Source: Bifidobacterium breve (GTDB lineage: Bacteria > Actinomycetota > Actinomycetes > Nanopelagicales > Nanopelagicaceae). Taken from it: a stretch of DNA of 60,736 nucleotides. The stretch is taken from positions 1 through 60,736 of the forward strand of contig CAMCYS010000009.1 of NCBI GenBank assembly GCA_945885625.1, written 5' to 3'. Below the pieces are notes generated by a model. That model ran no database searches, was not told the origin of the DNA, and saw only the letters and a list, made by a program, of their open reading frames with translations. Positions 34,720 to 44,764 of the stretch are shown here, in pieces. Each line of letters opens with the position of its first letter. Position 1 is the stretch's first letter. A program made the position numbers and the translations under genes.

Positions 34720-37215
34720 ATGGATGAAATAGAAAAAAGTTACGATCGCCAAGAAACTGTTGACCTACAGGTCGAGATGGCGCGCTCTTATTTAGATTAT
34801 GCAATGTCGGTTATTGTTGGTCGCGCTCTGCCCGATATTCGCGATGGTCTAAAGCCAGTTCACCGCCGCGTTCTATATGCAATGTATGACGCTGGTTATC
34901 GTCCAGATAAGGGTTACTACAAGTCTTCTCGCATCGTCGGTGACGTCATGGGTAATTACCACCCTCACGGTGATGGCGCTATTTACGACGCAGTTGTTCG
35001 CTTAGCCCAACATTGGTCGCTTCGTTATCCATTAGTAGACGGCAATGGAAACTTTGGTTCACCAGGTAATGACCCAGCCGCCGCAATGCGCTATACCGAA
35101 GCTCGACTTTCACCAATCGCCATGGAAATGATGCGCGATATCGATGAAGATACCGTTGATTTCTCACCTAACTACGATGGTCGCTCGCAAGAGCCAAATG
35201 TATTACCTTCGCGTTTCCCAAACTTATTAGTTAACGGCAGCGCTGGTATCGCAGTTGGTATGGCTACAAATATTCCGCCACACAACTTGCGCGAAATTGG
35301 CGAGGGTGTGGCTTGGGCACTTGCTCATCCAGAGGCAAAATCCGATGAACTGCTAGAACAGTTAATGAAAATAGTTAAAGGCCCTGACTTTCCAACTAAA
35401 GCACTTATTGTTGGTCGCACCGGCATCGAATCTGCATACCGCACCGGCCGCGGCTCAATTACGATGCGCGCAGTGGTACAAGTTGAAGAAATCAATAAGC
35501 GTACCTGTTTAGTTGTAACCGAACTTCCCTATCAAGTTAACCCAGATAACTTAGCTTTGAAGATTGCCGAACTAGTTAAAGAGGGCAAAATTAAAGGTAT
35601 CGCTGATGTGCGCGATGAAGGTAACGAACGTCTTGGTCAACGTCTAGTAATCGTGCTACAAAACAGCGCGATTCCTAAAGTTGTTTTAAATAATCTTTAT
35701 AAGCAAACTCAATTACAAGATACTTTCGGAGCCAATATGCTGGCACTAGTCGATGGTGTTCCACGCACACTTCGACTTGATGAATTTATTAAGTACTACA
35801 TTGATCACCAAGTGGAAGTAATTGTTCGCCGCACCAAATATCGCTTAGTTGAAAAAGAGCGACGCGCACATATTCTGCAAGGCTACCTAAAAGCACTTGA
35901 TGCACTAGACGCAGTTATTGCCTTGATTCGCGCGTCAACTACCCCTGAAGAAGCCCGCACCGGCTTAATGAAGTTACTTGATGTTGATGAAATTCAAGCC
36001 AATGCAATTCTTGATATGCAGTTGCGCCGCATCGCCGCCCTTGAGCGCCAGAAGATCAACGATGAGTACGACAACTTGATGGCCGAAATTGTTGAGTTAA
36101 ATGCAATCCTAATTAGCCCAGAAAAGCAGCGCGAGATAATCGCGACTGAGCTCGCCGAACTAGTTGCTAAATATGGCGATGACCGACGCTCACAGATTGT
36201 GGCCAGCGAAGGAGATTTCTCAGCCGAAGATTTAATTCCAGATCAAGATGTAGTTGTGACAATTACCCGTGGTGGATATGCCAAACGAACCATGGCTGAT
36301 TTATATCGCTCACAACGTCGCGGCGGTCGTGGCGTTAAAGGCGCATCGCTTAAACAAGATGATGTGGTTGATCACTTCTTTGTAGCCTCAACGCACGATT
36401 GGTTATTGTTCTTTACTAATCAAGGCCGGGTATATCGCGCGAAAGTTCACGAGTTACCTGATGCTGGTCGCGATGCTCGCGGTCAACATGTTGCCAACTT
36501 GTTAGCATTTAAACCTGAAGAAACAATTGCTCAAGTTCTTTCAATTAAAGATTACTTAGCAGCACCTCACTTAGTTCTAGCAACTAAAGCTGGCTTAATT
36601 AAGAAGAGTGCATTAATTGAATATGATTCACCAAGAGCTGGTGGTTTAATTGCAATTGCTCTAAAAGGTGACGACGAGGTTGTTAGCGCAGCTCTAGTCG
36701 ATGCTGGCGATGAACTGTTGCTAGTTTCTAAAAAAGCCATGTCAGTTCGCTTTGCTGTCGACGATGAATCACTTCGTCCAATGGGTCGATCAACTAGTGG
36801 TGTAATCGGAATGAAGTTCCGCGCAGACGATGAACTATTAACAATGGCACGCATTACAGCGCAGCATGCTGGAGATACTTTTGTATTCACGGCAACTGAC
36901 GGCGGTTATGGCAAAAAGACCCCTCTTAATGAATATCGCTTACAGGGCCGCGGTGGGATTGGCATTAAAGCTGCCAAAATTGATGAAAATTCTCGCGGCT
37001 CACTCGTTAGCGCACTCGTTTTGCGCAATGAAGATGAAATTCTGGCCATCACATCCGGCGGCACAGTTATGCGCACTCCAGCGGCTGAAGTTCGCCAAAC
37101 TGGTCGCGATTCCATGGGAGTTCGCTTAGTAAATCTCGATGAAGGGGCGCAACTCTTATCCGTTACTTGTAACCCAGAGGAATCAGGGGCGACTTCTGGT
37201 TCAGAACCTGCTTAG
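34720..37215 (+). CDS. gyrA: DNA gyrase subunit A
   Basis: Breakage-reunion subunit of gyrase, 831 residues. The winged-helix region has [20 protein letters not shown] with the quinolone-determining region and catalytic tyrosine in [15 protein letters not shown]; the coiled coil and C-terminal beta-pinwheel follow, with the GyrA box in [11 protein letters not shown]. The position equivalent to E. coli Ser83 is Ala (HGDGAIYD), as in mycobacteria, which is associated with lower intrinsic quinolone sensitivity. It starts with no gap after gyrB and is followed by tRNA-Ile and tRNA-Ala. Confidence 0.98.
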   Translation: MDEIEKSYDRQETVDLQVEMARSYLDYAMSVIVGRALPDIRDGLKPVHRRVLYAMYDAGYRPDKGYYKSSRIVGDVMGNYHPHGDGAIYDAVVRLAQHWSLRYPLVDGNGNFGSPGNDPAAAMRYTEARLSPIAMEMMRDIDEDTVDFSPNYDGRSQEPNVLPSRFPNLLVNGSAGIAVGMATNIPPHNLREIGEGVAWALAHPEAKSDELLEQLMKIVKGPDFPTKALIVGRTGIESAYRTGRGSITMRAVVQVEEINKRTCLVVTELPYQVNPDNLALKIAELVKEGKIKGIADVRDEGNERLGQRLVIVLQNSAIPKVVLNNLYKQTQLQDTFGANMLALVDGVPRTLRLDEFIKYYIDHQVEVIVRRTKYRLVEKERRAHILQGYLKALDALDAVIALIRASTTPEEARTGLMKLLDVDEIQANAILDMQLRRIAALERQKINDEYDNLMAEIVELNAILISPEKQREIIATELAELVAKYGDDRRSQIVASEGDFSAEDLIPDQDVVVTITRGGYAKRTMADLYRSQRRGGRGVKGASLKQDDVVDHFFVASTHDWLLFFTNQGRVYRAKVHELPDAGRDARGQHVANLLAFKPEETIAQVLSIKDYLAAPHLVLATKAGLIKKSALIEYDSPRAGGLIAIALKGDDEVVSAALVDAGDELLLVSKKAMSVRFAVDDESLRPMGRSTSGVIGMKFRADDELLTMARITAQHAGDTFVFTATDGGYGKKTPLNEYRLQGRGGIGIKAAKIDENSRGSLVSALVLRNEDEILAITSGGTVMRTPAAEVRQTGRDSMGVRLVNLDEGAQLLSVTCNPEESGATSGSEPA

Positions 37216-37290
37216 ATACGCACGAGTTTTGGTTAAGTAGCGACTTCGGGGTAACCTTTGGCGCTTACCGCAGATAAATCCATTATTTGC

Positions 37291-37365
37291 GGGCCTATAG
37301 CTCAGCCTGGTTAGAGCGCTTCCCTGATAAGGAAGAGGTCGATGGTTCGAGTCCATCTAGGCCCA
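37291..37365 (+). tRNA. ileT: tRNA-Ile (GAT)
   Basis: 75-nt cloverleaf: acceptor GGGCCTA/TAGGCCC, D-arm GCTCAGCCTGGTTAGAGC, anticodon loop CTGATAA with anticodon GAT, T-arm GGTTCGAGTCC, discriminator A. CCA is not encoded. It follows gyrA as in mycobacteria. Confidence 0.97.
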
Positions 37366-37379
37366 CCCCCGCTCAACAC

Positions 37380-37452
37380 GGGGACCTAGCTCAATTGGTA
37401 GAGCACCGCCTTTGCAAGGCGGGGGTTAGGGGTTCGATTCCCCTGGTCTCCA
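37380..37452 (+). tRNA. alaT: tRNA-Ala (TGC)
   Basis: 73-nt cloverleaf: acceptor GGGGACC/GGTCTCC with one G-U pair, D-arm GCTCAATTGGTAGAGC, anticodon loop TTTGCAA with TGC, T-arm GGGGTTCGATTCCCC, discriminator A, no encoded CCA. It lies 14 nt after tRNA-Ile and probably shares its transcript. Confidence 0.97.
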
Positions 37453-37503
37453 CTCAAGTAAGACTTTTCCGCACCTATTTATAAAAATGAAAAGGAAAAT
37501 AAA

Positions 37504-38016
37504 ATGACAACAGCAACACTGCACACAACTATGGGCGACATTGTTGTAGAACTTTTTCCTGATCATGCACCAAAGACAGTTGCGAACTTTGTAGAACTAG
37601 CAACTGGTGCACGCGAATGGGTTGACCCACGCACTGGCGAAAAATCAACTGCCAATCTTTACGACGGCACAGTTTTTCACCGTGTTATCGATGGCTTCAT
37701 GATTCAAGGTGGCGACCCACTAGGCCAAGGCACCGGTGGCCCAGGTTATAAATTTGCTGATGAATTTCATGGCGAACTAACTTTTGATCGCCCATACATT
37801 CTTGCGATGGCTAACTCTGGCCCAGGTACTAATGGTTCACAGTTCTTCATTACAGTAGCTCCAACAACTTGGTTAAACCGCAAGCACAGCATCTTTGGTG
37901 AAGTTAAAGATGCCGCAAGCCAGGCTGTGGTAGATGCGATTGGCTCAACAAAGACTGGCGCACAAGATCGTCCAGTAACGCCAATAAAAATTAACTCAAT
38001 AACCGTCAGCAAATAA
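37504..38016 (+). CDS. ppiA: Peptidyl-prolyl cis-trans isomerase (cyclophilin)
   Basis: Cytoplasmic cyclophilin-type PPIase of 170 residues, speeding proline isomerisation in protein folding. The family signature is clear: [40 protein letters not shown] and FGEV. No signal peptide. SD AAAAGGAAAA precedes the ATG. Its position after the gyrA-tRNA pair matches mycobacterial ppiA. Confidence 0.96.
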   Translation: MTTATLHTTMGDIVVELFPDHAPKTVANFVELATGAREWVDPRTGEKSTANLYDGTVFHRVIDGFMIQGGDPLGQGTGGPGYKFADEFHGELTFDRPYILAMANSGPGTNGSQFFITVAPTTWLNRKHSIFGEVKDAASQAVVDAIGSTKTGAQDRPVTPIKINSITVSK

Positions 38017-38041
38017 CGCTAAAGCCACATTTAAAACTAGC

Positions 38042-38581
38042 GTGTTAAGAAAAAGCACTGCAACTAATGCGCTAATTTTAATTATCTGTGCTGCTTATTT
38101 AGCGCAACAATTACTCCCCGACCTGCAGGTGCAGTTATTTCTGCTTGGTCTGGATTATTTGCAGTACAGCAATGAGTGGTATCGATTAATTACAGTTGCA
38201 CTAACCCATGGCGGATTAATGCATCTGGGATTTAATATGTATTCGCTCTACATCTTGGGAACTCCGATTGAATCGGCTTATGGCAGAAATAAATTCTTAA
38301 TTATTTTCACAGTTTCACTCTTAACCGGCTCGCTCACTTCAGTATTTCTAAATACTTCAAACTTTGCATCCGTTGGAGCTTCGGGCGCCGTCTTTGGTTT
38401 ATTCGGAGCTTTCTTGATCGTTGGAAAAACTATTGGGGCAAACATTCGTGAAATCGCCATAATTATTGGCTTGAACTTTGCCCTTGGTTTTATCTTGGGC
38501 GGGGTTGACTGGCGGGCACACCTGGGCGGTTTAATTGGCGGGGCCTTGACTGCTCAATTGATTCTCGTCCGCCGCCGTTAA
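38042..38581 (+). CDS. Rhomboid family intramembrane serine protease
   Basis: Six-helix intramembrane protease of 179 residues. The catalytic serine lies in GASGAVFGLFGAF and the catalytic histidine in WRAHLGGLIGG; the HGGLMHLGFNMYSLYILG segment with the conserved HxxxN is also present. Substrates unknown. GTG start 25 nt after ppiA, same operon. Equivalent to the rhomboid gene next to ppiA (Rv0110-like or Rv0010c region) only by position; the orthology is uncertain. Confidence 0.92.
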   Translation: MLRKSTATNALILIICAAYLAQQLLPDLQVQLFLLGLDYLQYSNEWYRLITVALTHGGLMHLGFNMYSLYILGTPIESAYGRNKFLIIFTVSLLTGSLTSVFLNTSNFASVGASGAVFGLFGAFLIVGKTIGANIREIAIIIGLNFALGFILGGVDWRAHLGGLIGGALTAQLILVRRR

Positions 38582-38608
38582 TTGCCGACCTAATTACATG
38601 GCTGTAAT

Positions 38609-38639
38609 TCTCCACATCTGTGGAGAGACTTGTGGATAA
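38609..38639. promoter_or_regulatory. Inverted repeat plus perfect DnaA box between convergent genes
   Basis: TCTCCACA/TGTGGAGA (38609-38616 and 38619-38626, 2-nt loop) is an 8-bp inverted repeat of DnaA-box cores, followed by a perfect TGTGGATAA at 38631-38639. The cores of the last two are 12 bp apart. It lies between the ends of the rhomboid gene and crgA, about 9 kb from oriC. It could also serve as a bidirectional terminator, but there is no U-run next to the stem. Confidence 0.5.
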
Positions 38640-38657
38640 CCGCTTAAAAAATAAGAA

Positions 38658-38924
38658 TTAGCGCCATTTAGTGGCTAATGAGAAGCCAAAAGCGATAAAT
38701 GCGAAGCCAACCAACATATTCCAGGCACCAATATTAGGAATCGGATATTGGGTTTGGCTGACATAAAAAGTTACGATCCAGAAAAGGCCTACCAAAAATG
38801 AACCAATCATGGTTGGAACTAACCATGATGGGCTTTCAAGCGGACCCTGTGGGGTGAGGTCAATGAGCTCTTGGTCATGAGCGCGCTGCTCTTGAACCTT
38901 CTTACGCAATTTCGACTTAGGCAT
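38658..38924 (-). CDS. crgA: Cell division protein CrgA
   Basis: Small divisome/elongasome membrane protein of 88 residues specific to actinobacteria, which in mycobacteria contacts FtsZ, FtsI and other septal proteins. It starts MPKSKLRKKVQEQ like the mycobacterial protein, has two membrane segments (about 37-58 and 66-86) and ends SLATKWR, near the family ending TMRWH. I use the ATG at 38924, supported by a TACCCT box 7 nt upstream, rather than 38951. Divergent from trpG. Confidence 0.92.
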   Translation of the reverse strand: MPKSKLRKKVQEQRAHDQELIDLTPQGPLESPSWLVPTMIGSFLVGLFWIVTFYVSQTQYPIPNIGAWNMLVGFAFIAFGFSLATKWR

Positions 38925-38937
38925 GTCGCCAAGGGTA
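38925..38937 (-). promoter_or_regulatory. Leaderless-type promoter of crgA
   Basis: TACCCT, 7 nt, ATG on the minus strand, which supports the start at 38924. Confidence 0.65.
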
Positions 38938-38994
38938 ACAGGGCGGGGCAAAATATCAACCGCGCTAGCGCTGTGAGTAGGCCAGAATTACCCC

Positions 38995-39630
38995 ATGGCC
39001 ACCACCAAGATTCTTGTCGTAGATAACTACGACTCTTTCGTCTTTAACTTGGTGCAGTACTTAGGCCAATTAGGCGCCGAGACCACAGTTGTCAGAAATG
39101 ATGAAATTTCAGTTGAAGCAGCTATCGATTATGACGGCGTCTTAATTTCTCCTGGACCCGGCACACCGGAATCAGCCGGGATAAGTATTGCGATGATCAA
39201 ATTCTGCGCAGAAAAGAAGATTCCGCTATTCGGAGTTTGTTTAGGCCATCAAGCAATTGGTGTTGCATTCGGTGCAACAGTTTCGCGCGCACCAGAATTA
39301 ATGCACGGAAAAACTTCAGAGATAATTCATAACTGCGAAGGCATATATGCAAACCTACCTTCACCATTTACGGCAACTCGTTACCACTCATTAGCAATTG
39401 AACGCGCCACCGTGCCAGATGAGCTACAAATTACTGGTGAAACTGAAGGCGGTATCGTCATGTCTGTAAAACATAAATCGTTGCCAATTCAAGGTGTTCA
39501 ATTTCATCCGGAATCAGTTTTAACTGAACATGGCCATGCGATGTTAGCTAATTGGCTAACTGAATGTGGTGATAAAAATGCACAAACTAAGGCAGTTGGT
39601 CTATCCCCGGTTATTGGTACCCGCGGCTAA
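38995..39630 (+). CDS. pabA: Anthranilate/aminodeoxychorismate synthase glutamine amidotransferase
   Basis: Class I glutamine amidotransferase of 211 residues that supplies ammonia for tryptophan or folate synthesis (TrpG/PabA). The nucleophile is in FGVCLGHQAIG and the His-Glu pair in VQFHPESVLTEHG; SPGPGTPESAG forms the oxyanion region. In mycobacteria the gene at this spot is called trpG. Which pathway it serves, or both, cannot be told here. Its TAA stop interlocks with the pknB TAG on the other strand (CTAA). Confidence 0.93.
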   Translation: MATTKILVVDNYDSFVFNLVQYLGQLGAETTVVRNDEISVEAAIDYDGVLISPGPGTPESAGISIAMIKFCAEKKIPLFGVCLGHQAIGVAFGATVSRAPELMHGKTSEIIHNCEGIYANLPSPFTATRYHSLAIERATVPDELQITGETEGGIVMSVKHKSLPIQGVQFHPESVLTEHGHAMLANWLTECGDKNAQTKAVGLSPVIGTRG

Positions 39631-41174
39631 GGCGCTTTATTAATTGTAATTGTGACTGACTCACCAATAGTGCGCGTTGCTCCGCCTTCTGGGAATTGCC
39701 GAATTACTACTCCGATAGCTTGGAGTGGATCGTAATCATTAAATTCCTTAATTAAGAAATTCGAATTAATCAAAATTGCGCGAGCTTGTATTGCTTCAAC
39801 CCCGATTAAATCAGGAATTTCAACTTGACCATTAGCGATAGACAAAACCACACCGGTGCCGGCGGTAATAGTCGAACCCATTTCAGGCGTGACTGCCAGA
39901 ACCGTCCCTTGTGGTTTATCTGATGGGGAAACTTCAGTACGGGCAACGACTAGACCAACCGAGGAAAGCACTGCGCGCGCATCACCAAGGGATAAGCCAA
40001 CTAATCCATCAGGAACAAGTACATCTCCAGGGCCATCAGAGATAGTTATTACTACCGCTGAGCCTTTCCTTGCTTGAGAAGAGGCCACTGGAACCTGATT
40101 AGAAACTCGATCAACCGGGATTTGCGGGTCGTGAGCACGCTGAACGGTAACTACATAATCACCTAACTGCGCCTTTGCCTCAACTTCAGTTAACCCAATT
40201 ACATTTGGGACAGAATTAGAAGGCCCACTTGCAGTTCCAGTATTTGATAAATTCAATCCAAAAACTGCAGCTCCACTAACAATTAACAATCCAATCAAAC
40301 TAAATACGAGAGTCTTTCGAGAAATCGGCTTACGAGCAATTTTCGCTTTTACAACTTGACCACTATGGATACGAAACAAATCATCGAGCATTAATCCAGC
40401 ACTCTGATAACGGTCAATTGGGCGTTTGGCCAGGGCAACTGAGAGCATTACATCGACACCTTCAGGTAAACCAGGCAACACCGAACTAGGTGAAGGAAAC
40501 TCACCTGATACATGTTGGTAGGCAATTGATACCGGAGTGTCACCAGAAAATGGCGGTTGTCCAGTCATTACTTCATATAACAAACAGCCGGCCGAGTAAA
40601 TATCACTACGAGCATCTGCAACTTCGCCAACAGCTTGCTCTGGCGAAAGATATTGCGCAGTTCCAACCACGTTCCAAGTGTTGGTAAGAGTTGCAGCTAA
40701 ATCATCGAGTGCTCGAGCAATACCAAAATCCATTACCTTGACATCACCTTTGTCTGTGATCATTACGTTTGCAGGTTTGATATCTCGGTGCACAATGCCG
40801 CGTTCATGTGAGTAATCAAGTGCCGCCAATATTCCTTCGCCAATTTCTAAAGCGCGATCAAGCGGCAATCGCTCACCTGTGCGAATAATTTCACGCAGAG
40901 TTTTTCCTGAGACTAACTCCATCACAATATAAGGAGCAGGATCTTCGCCAGAGTCATAAACCGCAACTATGCCTGGATGGTTTAAACCCGCAGCAGCTAA
41001 CGCTTCTTTACGGAACCTAGTTACAAATGAGGGATCTTTCGCTAAATCAGAACGGAGAATTTTGACGGCAACTTTGCGCGACAACCGTTCGTCTTTCGCT
41101 TCGAACACATCAGCCATTCCACCAGTGCCGATCATGTCACCAAGTCGGTAGCGACCACCTAATAGTTGGCTCAT
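39627..41174 (-). CDS. pknB: Serine/threonine protein kinase with PASTA domains (PknB)
   Basis: Membrane kinase of 515 residues that senses muropeptides/lipid II and controls growth and division. Kinase domain (about 1-270): GTGGMADVFEAKD loop, AVKIL lysine, HRDIKPANVM, DFGIAR; then a membrane segment (about 289-309) and three extracellular PASTA repeats starting at VPNVIGL, VPDGLVGL and IPDLIGV. Mycobacterial PknB has four repeats. It overlaps pstP by 4 nt (ATGA) and comes directly after it: the rodA, pbpA and pknA genes found between them in mycobacteria are missing here. Confidence 0.95.
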   Translation of the reverse strand: MSQLLGGRYRLGDMIGTGGMADVFEAKDERLSRKVAVKILRSDLAKDPSFVTRFRKEALAAAGLNHPGIVAVYDSGEDPAPYIVMELVSGKTLREIIRTGERLPLDRALEIGEGILAALDYSHERGIVHRDIKPANVMITDKGDVKVMDFGIARALDDLAATLTNTWNVVGTAQYLSPEQAVGEVADARSDIYSAGCLLYEVMTGQPPFSGDTPVSIAYQHVSGEFPSPSSVLPGLPEGVDVMLSVALAKRPIDRYQSAGLMLDDLFRIHSGQVVKAKIARKPISRKTLVFSLIGLLIVSGAAVFGLNLSNTGTASGPSNSVPNVIGLTEVEAKAQLGDYVVTVQRAHDPQIPVDRVSNQVPVASSQARKGSAVVITISDGPGDVLVPDGLVGLSLGDARAVLSSVGLVVARTEVSPSDKPQGTVLAVTPEMGSTITAGTGVVLSIANGQVEIPDLIGVEAIQARAILINSNFLIKEFNDYDPLQAIGVVIRQFPEGGATRTIGESVTITINKAP

Positions 41175-41944
41175 TTGCTAGCCCCGTGTAACTCAGTTTC
41201 AACTGTTAAATCTGTCGCGATATCAGCCACAATAACAGTCACATTATCGGGCGCATCATTTACGTAAGTAGCTTCAACCAAGGCTGTGACCGCATCTTCG
41301 CGTTTGTTCTTCTTAAGTAGCGACTTAATCTCTTTATTAGAGAGCACGCTACTTAATCCATCGCTACAAAGTAGGTAACGATCGCCGGCCTTTCGCTCAT
41401 AAACCACCAATACCGGATCAAGATTTCCAGAGCCCATTAACACCTGAGTAAGCAATGAACGCTGTGGGTGATCATTGGCTTCAGCAATAGTTAACTTTCC
41501 TTGATCGATTAACTCTTGAAGCACGGTGTGATCAAGGCTTAATTGTTCGAGTTCACCTTCGCGCAATCTGTAGGCACGGGAGTCACCAATATGCATAAGC
41601 GCAATGCGATCTTCGTGCAACAACAGAGCAGTCAATGTAGTTCCCATTCCACGAAGCTCCGGATCATCATTTGCAACTCGGGCAATCTCTAAATCAATAT
41701 CTACCATTGCCTGTGCCAACAAATCCTCAATTGAGTCAGCATCAATATGAATACTCTGTGAAATTGGGATTAATTTCGTTAACTCTCTAATCGCAATAGC
41801 AGATGCGACTTCGCCGCCAGCGTGTCCACCCATACCATCGGCAACGGCGATTAAGTTTGCGGATGTGATAGCAGAGTCTTCGTTCCCAGATCGACGCAGG
41901 CCAATAGCTGAACGCGCAGCGAGTGCGAATACCGGTTGGCTCAT
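41171..41944 (-). CDS. pstP: PP2C-type Ser/Thr protein phosphatase (PstP), short form
   Basis: Dephosphorylates PknB and its targets. The 257-residue protein contains the PPM motifs NEDSA, ADGMGGHAGGEVAS, GDSRAYR, CSDGLSS and DNVTVIVAD with the metal-binding aspartates. It stops after the catalytic domain, lacking the membrane segment and extracellular region of mycobacterial PstP. I place the start at the ATG at 41944 (MSQPVFALAARSAIG), with a TAGGCT box 7 nt upstream; a longer form would overlap the divergent GDPD gene. Confidence 0.94.
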   Translation of the reverse strand: MSQPVFALAARSAIGLRRSGNEDSAITSANLIAVADGMGGHAGGEVASAIAIRELTKLIPISQSIHIDADSIEDLLAQAMVDIDLEIARVANDDPELRGMGTTLTALLLHEDRIALMHIGDSRAYRLREGELEQLSLDHTVLQELIDQGKLTIAEANDHPQRSLLTQVLMGSGNLDPVLVVYERKAGDRYLLCSDGLSSVLSNKEIKSLLKKNKREDAVTALVEATYVNDAPDNVTVIVADIATDLTVETELHGASK

Positions 41945-41957
41945 GTGTCTTAGCCTA
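41945..41957 (-). promoter_or_regulatory. Leaderless-type promoter of pstP
   Basis: TAGGCT, AAGACAC, ATG on the minus strand, supporting the start at 41944. Confidence 0.65.
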
Positions 41958-41978
41958 ACGCTGATCGCTAAGTGATCA

Positions 41979-42674
41979 ATGCCTAGACCACTCATTTATG
42001 CGCACCGCGGATCATCATTTGATCATCCAGAAAATACCCGTGCTGCATTTATGGCAGCGATCACCGATGGCGCCGATGGGTTTGAATGCGACTTAAGACT
42101 AACCAAAGATAACCAGGTAATTATTTGGCATGATTCAAATATGTTACGAATGGCTAACAACAAGGCCGTAGTTGCTCACACCGAATACCCAGAGTTAAAA
42201 GGTATTTATCCGGATTTGATGTTATTAACTGAGCTACTTGAGATCGCTGAAAAGTACAAAAAAGCTTTGGCGCTTGAGACAAAACACCCAGTACCATCAG
42301 GTAACGAGGTTGAAGATAGAATTCTTGAACTTGTAAAGCCATATAAGGAGTTAGATATTGCGCTACTTAGCTTTAGCTGGTTAGCGATAGAGAAAGTTGT
42401 CCGGTTTGAAACTGGCATAGAAACAGTCGCATTGGTAAATGCGCTAAATGCACCCATTATGAATCGCTTTTCATCTGCTAAATCATTTGCGCCAAGTATT
42501 GAAGAGATCAAAAATCACCCTGAAATAGTGGCTAAATATCAAAGCGAAGGAAAACGGGTTTTTGTTTGGACGGTAAATGATCTAAATGATCTAAAACTTT
42601 GTGCCCAACTCGGTGTCGATGTAGTAATTACAGATATGCCGGCGCGAGCAGTAAGTGAGCTCGGGTATCCTTAA
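41979..42674 (+). CDS. Glycerophosphodiester phosphodiesterase
   Basis: GDPD-family enzyme of 231 residues that hydrolyses glycerophosphodiesters to glycerol-3-phosphate and an alcohol. The family motifs are YAHRGSSFDHPENTRAAF, DGFECDLRLTKDNQVIIWHD and the C-terminal VFVWTVNDLNDL with GVDVVITDMPA. There is no signal peptide, so it acts in the cytoplasm (UgpQ-like). It is divergent from pstP with a 34-nt gap and lies 3 nt upstream of pheA, probably the same transcript. Confidence 0.93.
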   Translation: MPRPLIYAHRGSSFDHPENTRAAFMAAITDGADGFECDLRLTKDNQVIIWHDSNMLRMANNKAVVAHTEYPELKGIYPDLMLLTELLEIAEKYKKALALETKHPVPSGNEVEDRILELVKPYKELDIALLSFSWLAIEKVVRFETGIETVALVNALNAPIMNRFSSAKSFAPSIEEIKNHPEIVAKYQSEGKRVFVWTVNDLNDLKLCAQLGVDVVITDMPARAVSELGYP

Positions 42675-42677
42675 CCA

Positions 42678-43505
42678 GTGAGCACATATGCCTATCTCGG
42701 ACCAGCAGCGACCTTTACCGAGGCGGCACTCAAGAAAATTACTGGCCCTACCGATCAACTGATTCCTTATTCCAATGTCACAGCAGCTTTAAATGCAGTT
42801 CGTAACCATGAAGCTGAATATGCATTGGTACCTATTGAGAATTCTATCGAAGGTGTTGTAGCCCGCACACTTGATGAATTAGCTACTGGCGAACCTCTGA
42901 TAATTTCTGGCGAGGTTACCTTGCCAGTCTCATTTACTTTCATGGCCAAACCTGGAACTCAAGCGATAAAAAGAATTGCTACTCACCCACATGCCGAAGC
43001 GCAATGCCGTACCTATATAGCGACTAACTATCCGCACGCCGAAGTAGTTGCTACTAATTCAACTGCTGCAGCTGCCGAGGCACTTAGCCGTGGCGAGTTC
43101 GATGCCGCAATCGCCTCAGCCGTTGCTGCAGATCGCTACGGTTTAGAAGTATTAGCTGAAAACATTGGTGATAACACCGAGGCAGTAACCCGCTTCGTCT
43201 TGGTCTCAAAACCGGGCGAGCTAACTAAACCCACCGGGCACGATCGAACCTCGATGGCAATTTTTATCGGCACCGATCACGCAGGTGCGCTCTTAGAAAT
43301 TTTAACTGAATTTGCCACCCGCAGCGTCAACCTAACTTTTATCCAAAGCCGCCCAACTGGCAAAGAGTTAGGCGATTACCATTTTATTGTCGATGCCGAA
43401 GGGCATATCAGCGACGCTAATGTCGGCCAAGCAGTAACTCGCCTACGCGAGATCTGTGAGGAAATAAGATTCCTAGGATCATATCCGCGAGAGGGAAGTA
43501 AATGA
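42678..43505 (+). CDS. pheA: Prephenate dehydratase
   Basis: Converts prephenate to phenylpyruvate in phenylalanine synthesis. The 275-residue protein has the PDT domain ([49 protein letters not shown] with the conserved TRF) followed by an ACT regulatory domain (about 190-270: [38 protein letters not shown]) for feedback by phenylalanine. There is no chorismate mutase domain, as in actinobacteria. GTG start; the stop overlaps the serS ATG (ATGA). Confidence 0.96.
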   Translation: MSTYAYLGPAATFTEAALKKITGPTDQLIPYSNVTAALNAVRNHEAEYALVPIENSIEGVVARTLDELATGEPLIISGEVTLPVSFTFMAKPGTQAIKRIATHPHAEAQCRTYIATNYPHAEVVATNSTAAAAEALSRGEFDAAIASAVAADRYGLEVLAENIGDNTEAVTRFVLVSKPGELTKPTGHDRTSMAIFIGTDHAGALLEILTEFATRSVNLTFIQSRPTGKELGDYHFIVDAEGHISDANVGQAVTRLREICEEIRFLGSYPREGSK

Positions 43506-44764
43506 TTGATATCAAATTACTGCGCGAGAACCCTGACTTAATCCGAGCCTCTCAAACTGGTCGCGGCGAAGACGCCAGCATTGTTGATCAAGTTTTGGCA
43601 CTTGATGAAAAACGCCGCGCTGCGATTAATGAATTCGAGGCGTTAAGAGCCGAACAGAACACGCTTTCTAAAGCTGTTGGTGGCGCTAAAGGTGATGAGA
43701 AAGCCGCCCTGCTGGAAAACGCTAAAGATTTAGCTAACAAAGTAAAAGCTGCTGACAGTAGGCGTGCTGAAATCGAAGCTGAAGCAAATACCGAAGCGTT
43801 AAAACTCTCAAATCTGCTTGATCCCGCAGCCCCAATAGGTGGCGAAGCAGACTTTGTAATTATTGAACATATTGGTACTCCGCGCGAATTTTCTGAATTC
43901 GAACCAAAAGATCACGTTGAGCTAGGCAAATTACTTGGCGCAATTGATACCGAACGTGGTGCGAAAGTTTCTGGTTCTCGCTCCTACTTTCTAACTGGCG
44001 TTGGCGCACTTCTTGAATTTGCTCTTGTTAATTACGCAATTAGCAGCGCAGTAAAAGCTGGTTTCACTCCAGTTATTCCGCCAGTTCTAGTTAACCCACC
44101 AGCTATGGAAGGTACTGGGTTTCTTGGACAAGCGGCTGAAAATGTCTACCGTCTCGAGAAAGATGATATGTATTTAGTTGGCACTAGCGAAGTGCCATTG
44201 GCCGCATTTCACATGGATGAAATTTTGTCAGCTGATAAGTTACCAATGCGCTACGCCGGTTACAGCACTTGTTTCCGTCGCGAAGCTGGCACTTACGGAA
44301 AAGATACTCGCGGAATTATTAGAGTTCACCAATTTGATAAAGTTGAAATGTTTAGTTTCTGTCACCCTGATCAAGCTGTTGCTGAACACCAACGTTTATT
44401 GCAATGGGAGAAAGATTTCCTAAATGCAATGGAGATCCCTTATCGGGTAATCGATGTGGCTTCAGGTGATCTGGGTTCAAGTGCGACTCGCAAATTTGAT
44501 ATCGAAGCCTGGATCCCTACCCAGCAGGCGTATCGCGAAGTAACTAGTACCTCTAATTGCACTGAGTTTCAAGCTCGCCGGTTAAATATCCGTTTTAAAG
44601 ATGGCGATAAAACTTCAGCAGTGGCTACCTTAAATGGAACCTTAGTTGCGATCCCTCGCATGATTGTGGCAATTCTGGAAAACCATCAAAATGCGAACGG
44701 AACTGTAAATGTGCCAACAGCACTGCAGCCGTTCTTAGGTATGACTCGATTCGAGTTAGTGTGA
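43502..44764 (+). CDS. serS: Seryl-tRNA synthetase
   Basis: Charges tRNA-Ser; two tRNA-Ser genes are in this window. The 420-residue class II enzyme has an N-terminal coiled coil (about 30-100, [20 protein letters not shown]) for the long variable arm, motif 2 ([20 protein letters not shown]) and motif 3 ([17 protein letters not shown]). Length and motifs are normal. Its stop overlaps the next start (GTGA), coupling it to the HAD phosphatase gene. Confidence 0.97.
   Translation: MIDIKLLRENPDLIRASQTGRGEDASIVDQVLALDEKRRAAINEFEALRAEQNTLSKAVGGAKGDEKAALLENAKDLANKVKAADSRRAEIEAEANTEALKLSNLLDPAAPIGGEADFVIIEHIGTPREFSEFEPKDHVELGKLLGAIDTERGAKVSGSRSYFLTGVGALLEFALVNYAISSAVKAGFTPVIPPVLVNPPAMEGTGFLGQAAENVYRLEKDDMYLVGTSEVPLAAFHMDEILSADKLPMRYAGYSTCFRREAGTYGKDTRGIIRVHQFDKVEMFSFCHPDQAVAEHQRLLQWEKDFLNAMEIPYRVIDVASGDLGSSATRKFDIEAWIPTQQAYREVTSTSNCTEFQARRLNIRFKDGDKTSAVATLNGTLVAIPRMIVAILENHQNANGTVNVPTALQPFLGMTRFELV

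Noticed and set aside
37269..37291. Hairpin CGCAGATAA/TTATTTGCG as gyrA terminator
   Set aside because: It runs into the first base of tRNA-Ile and has no U-run; tRNA transcription likely continues from or starts here.
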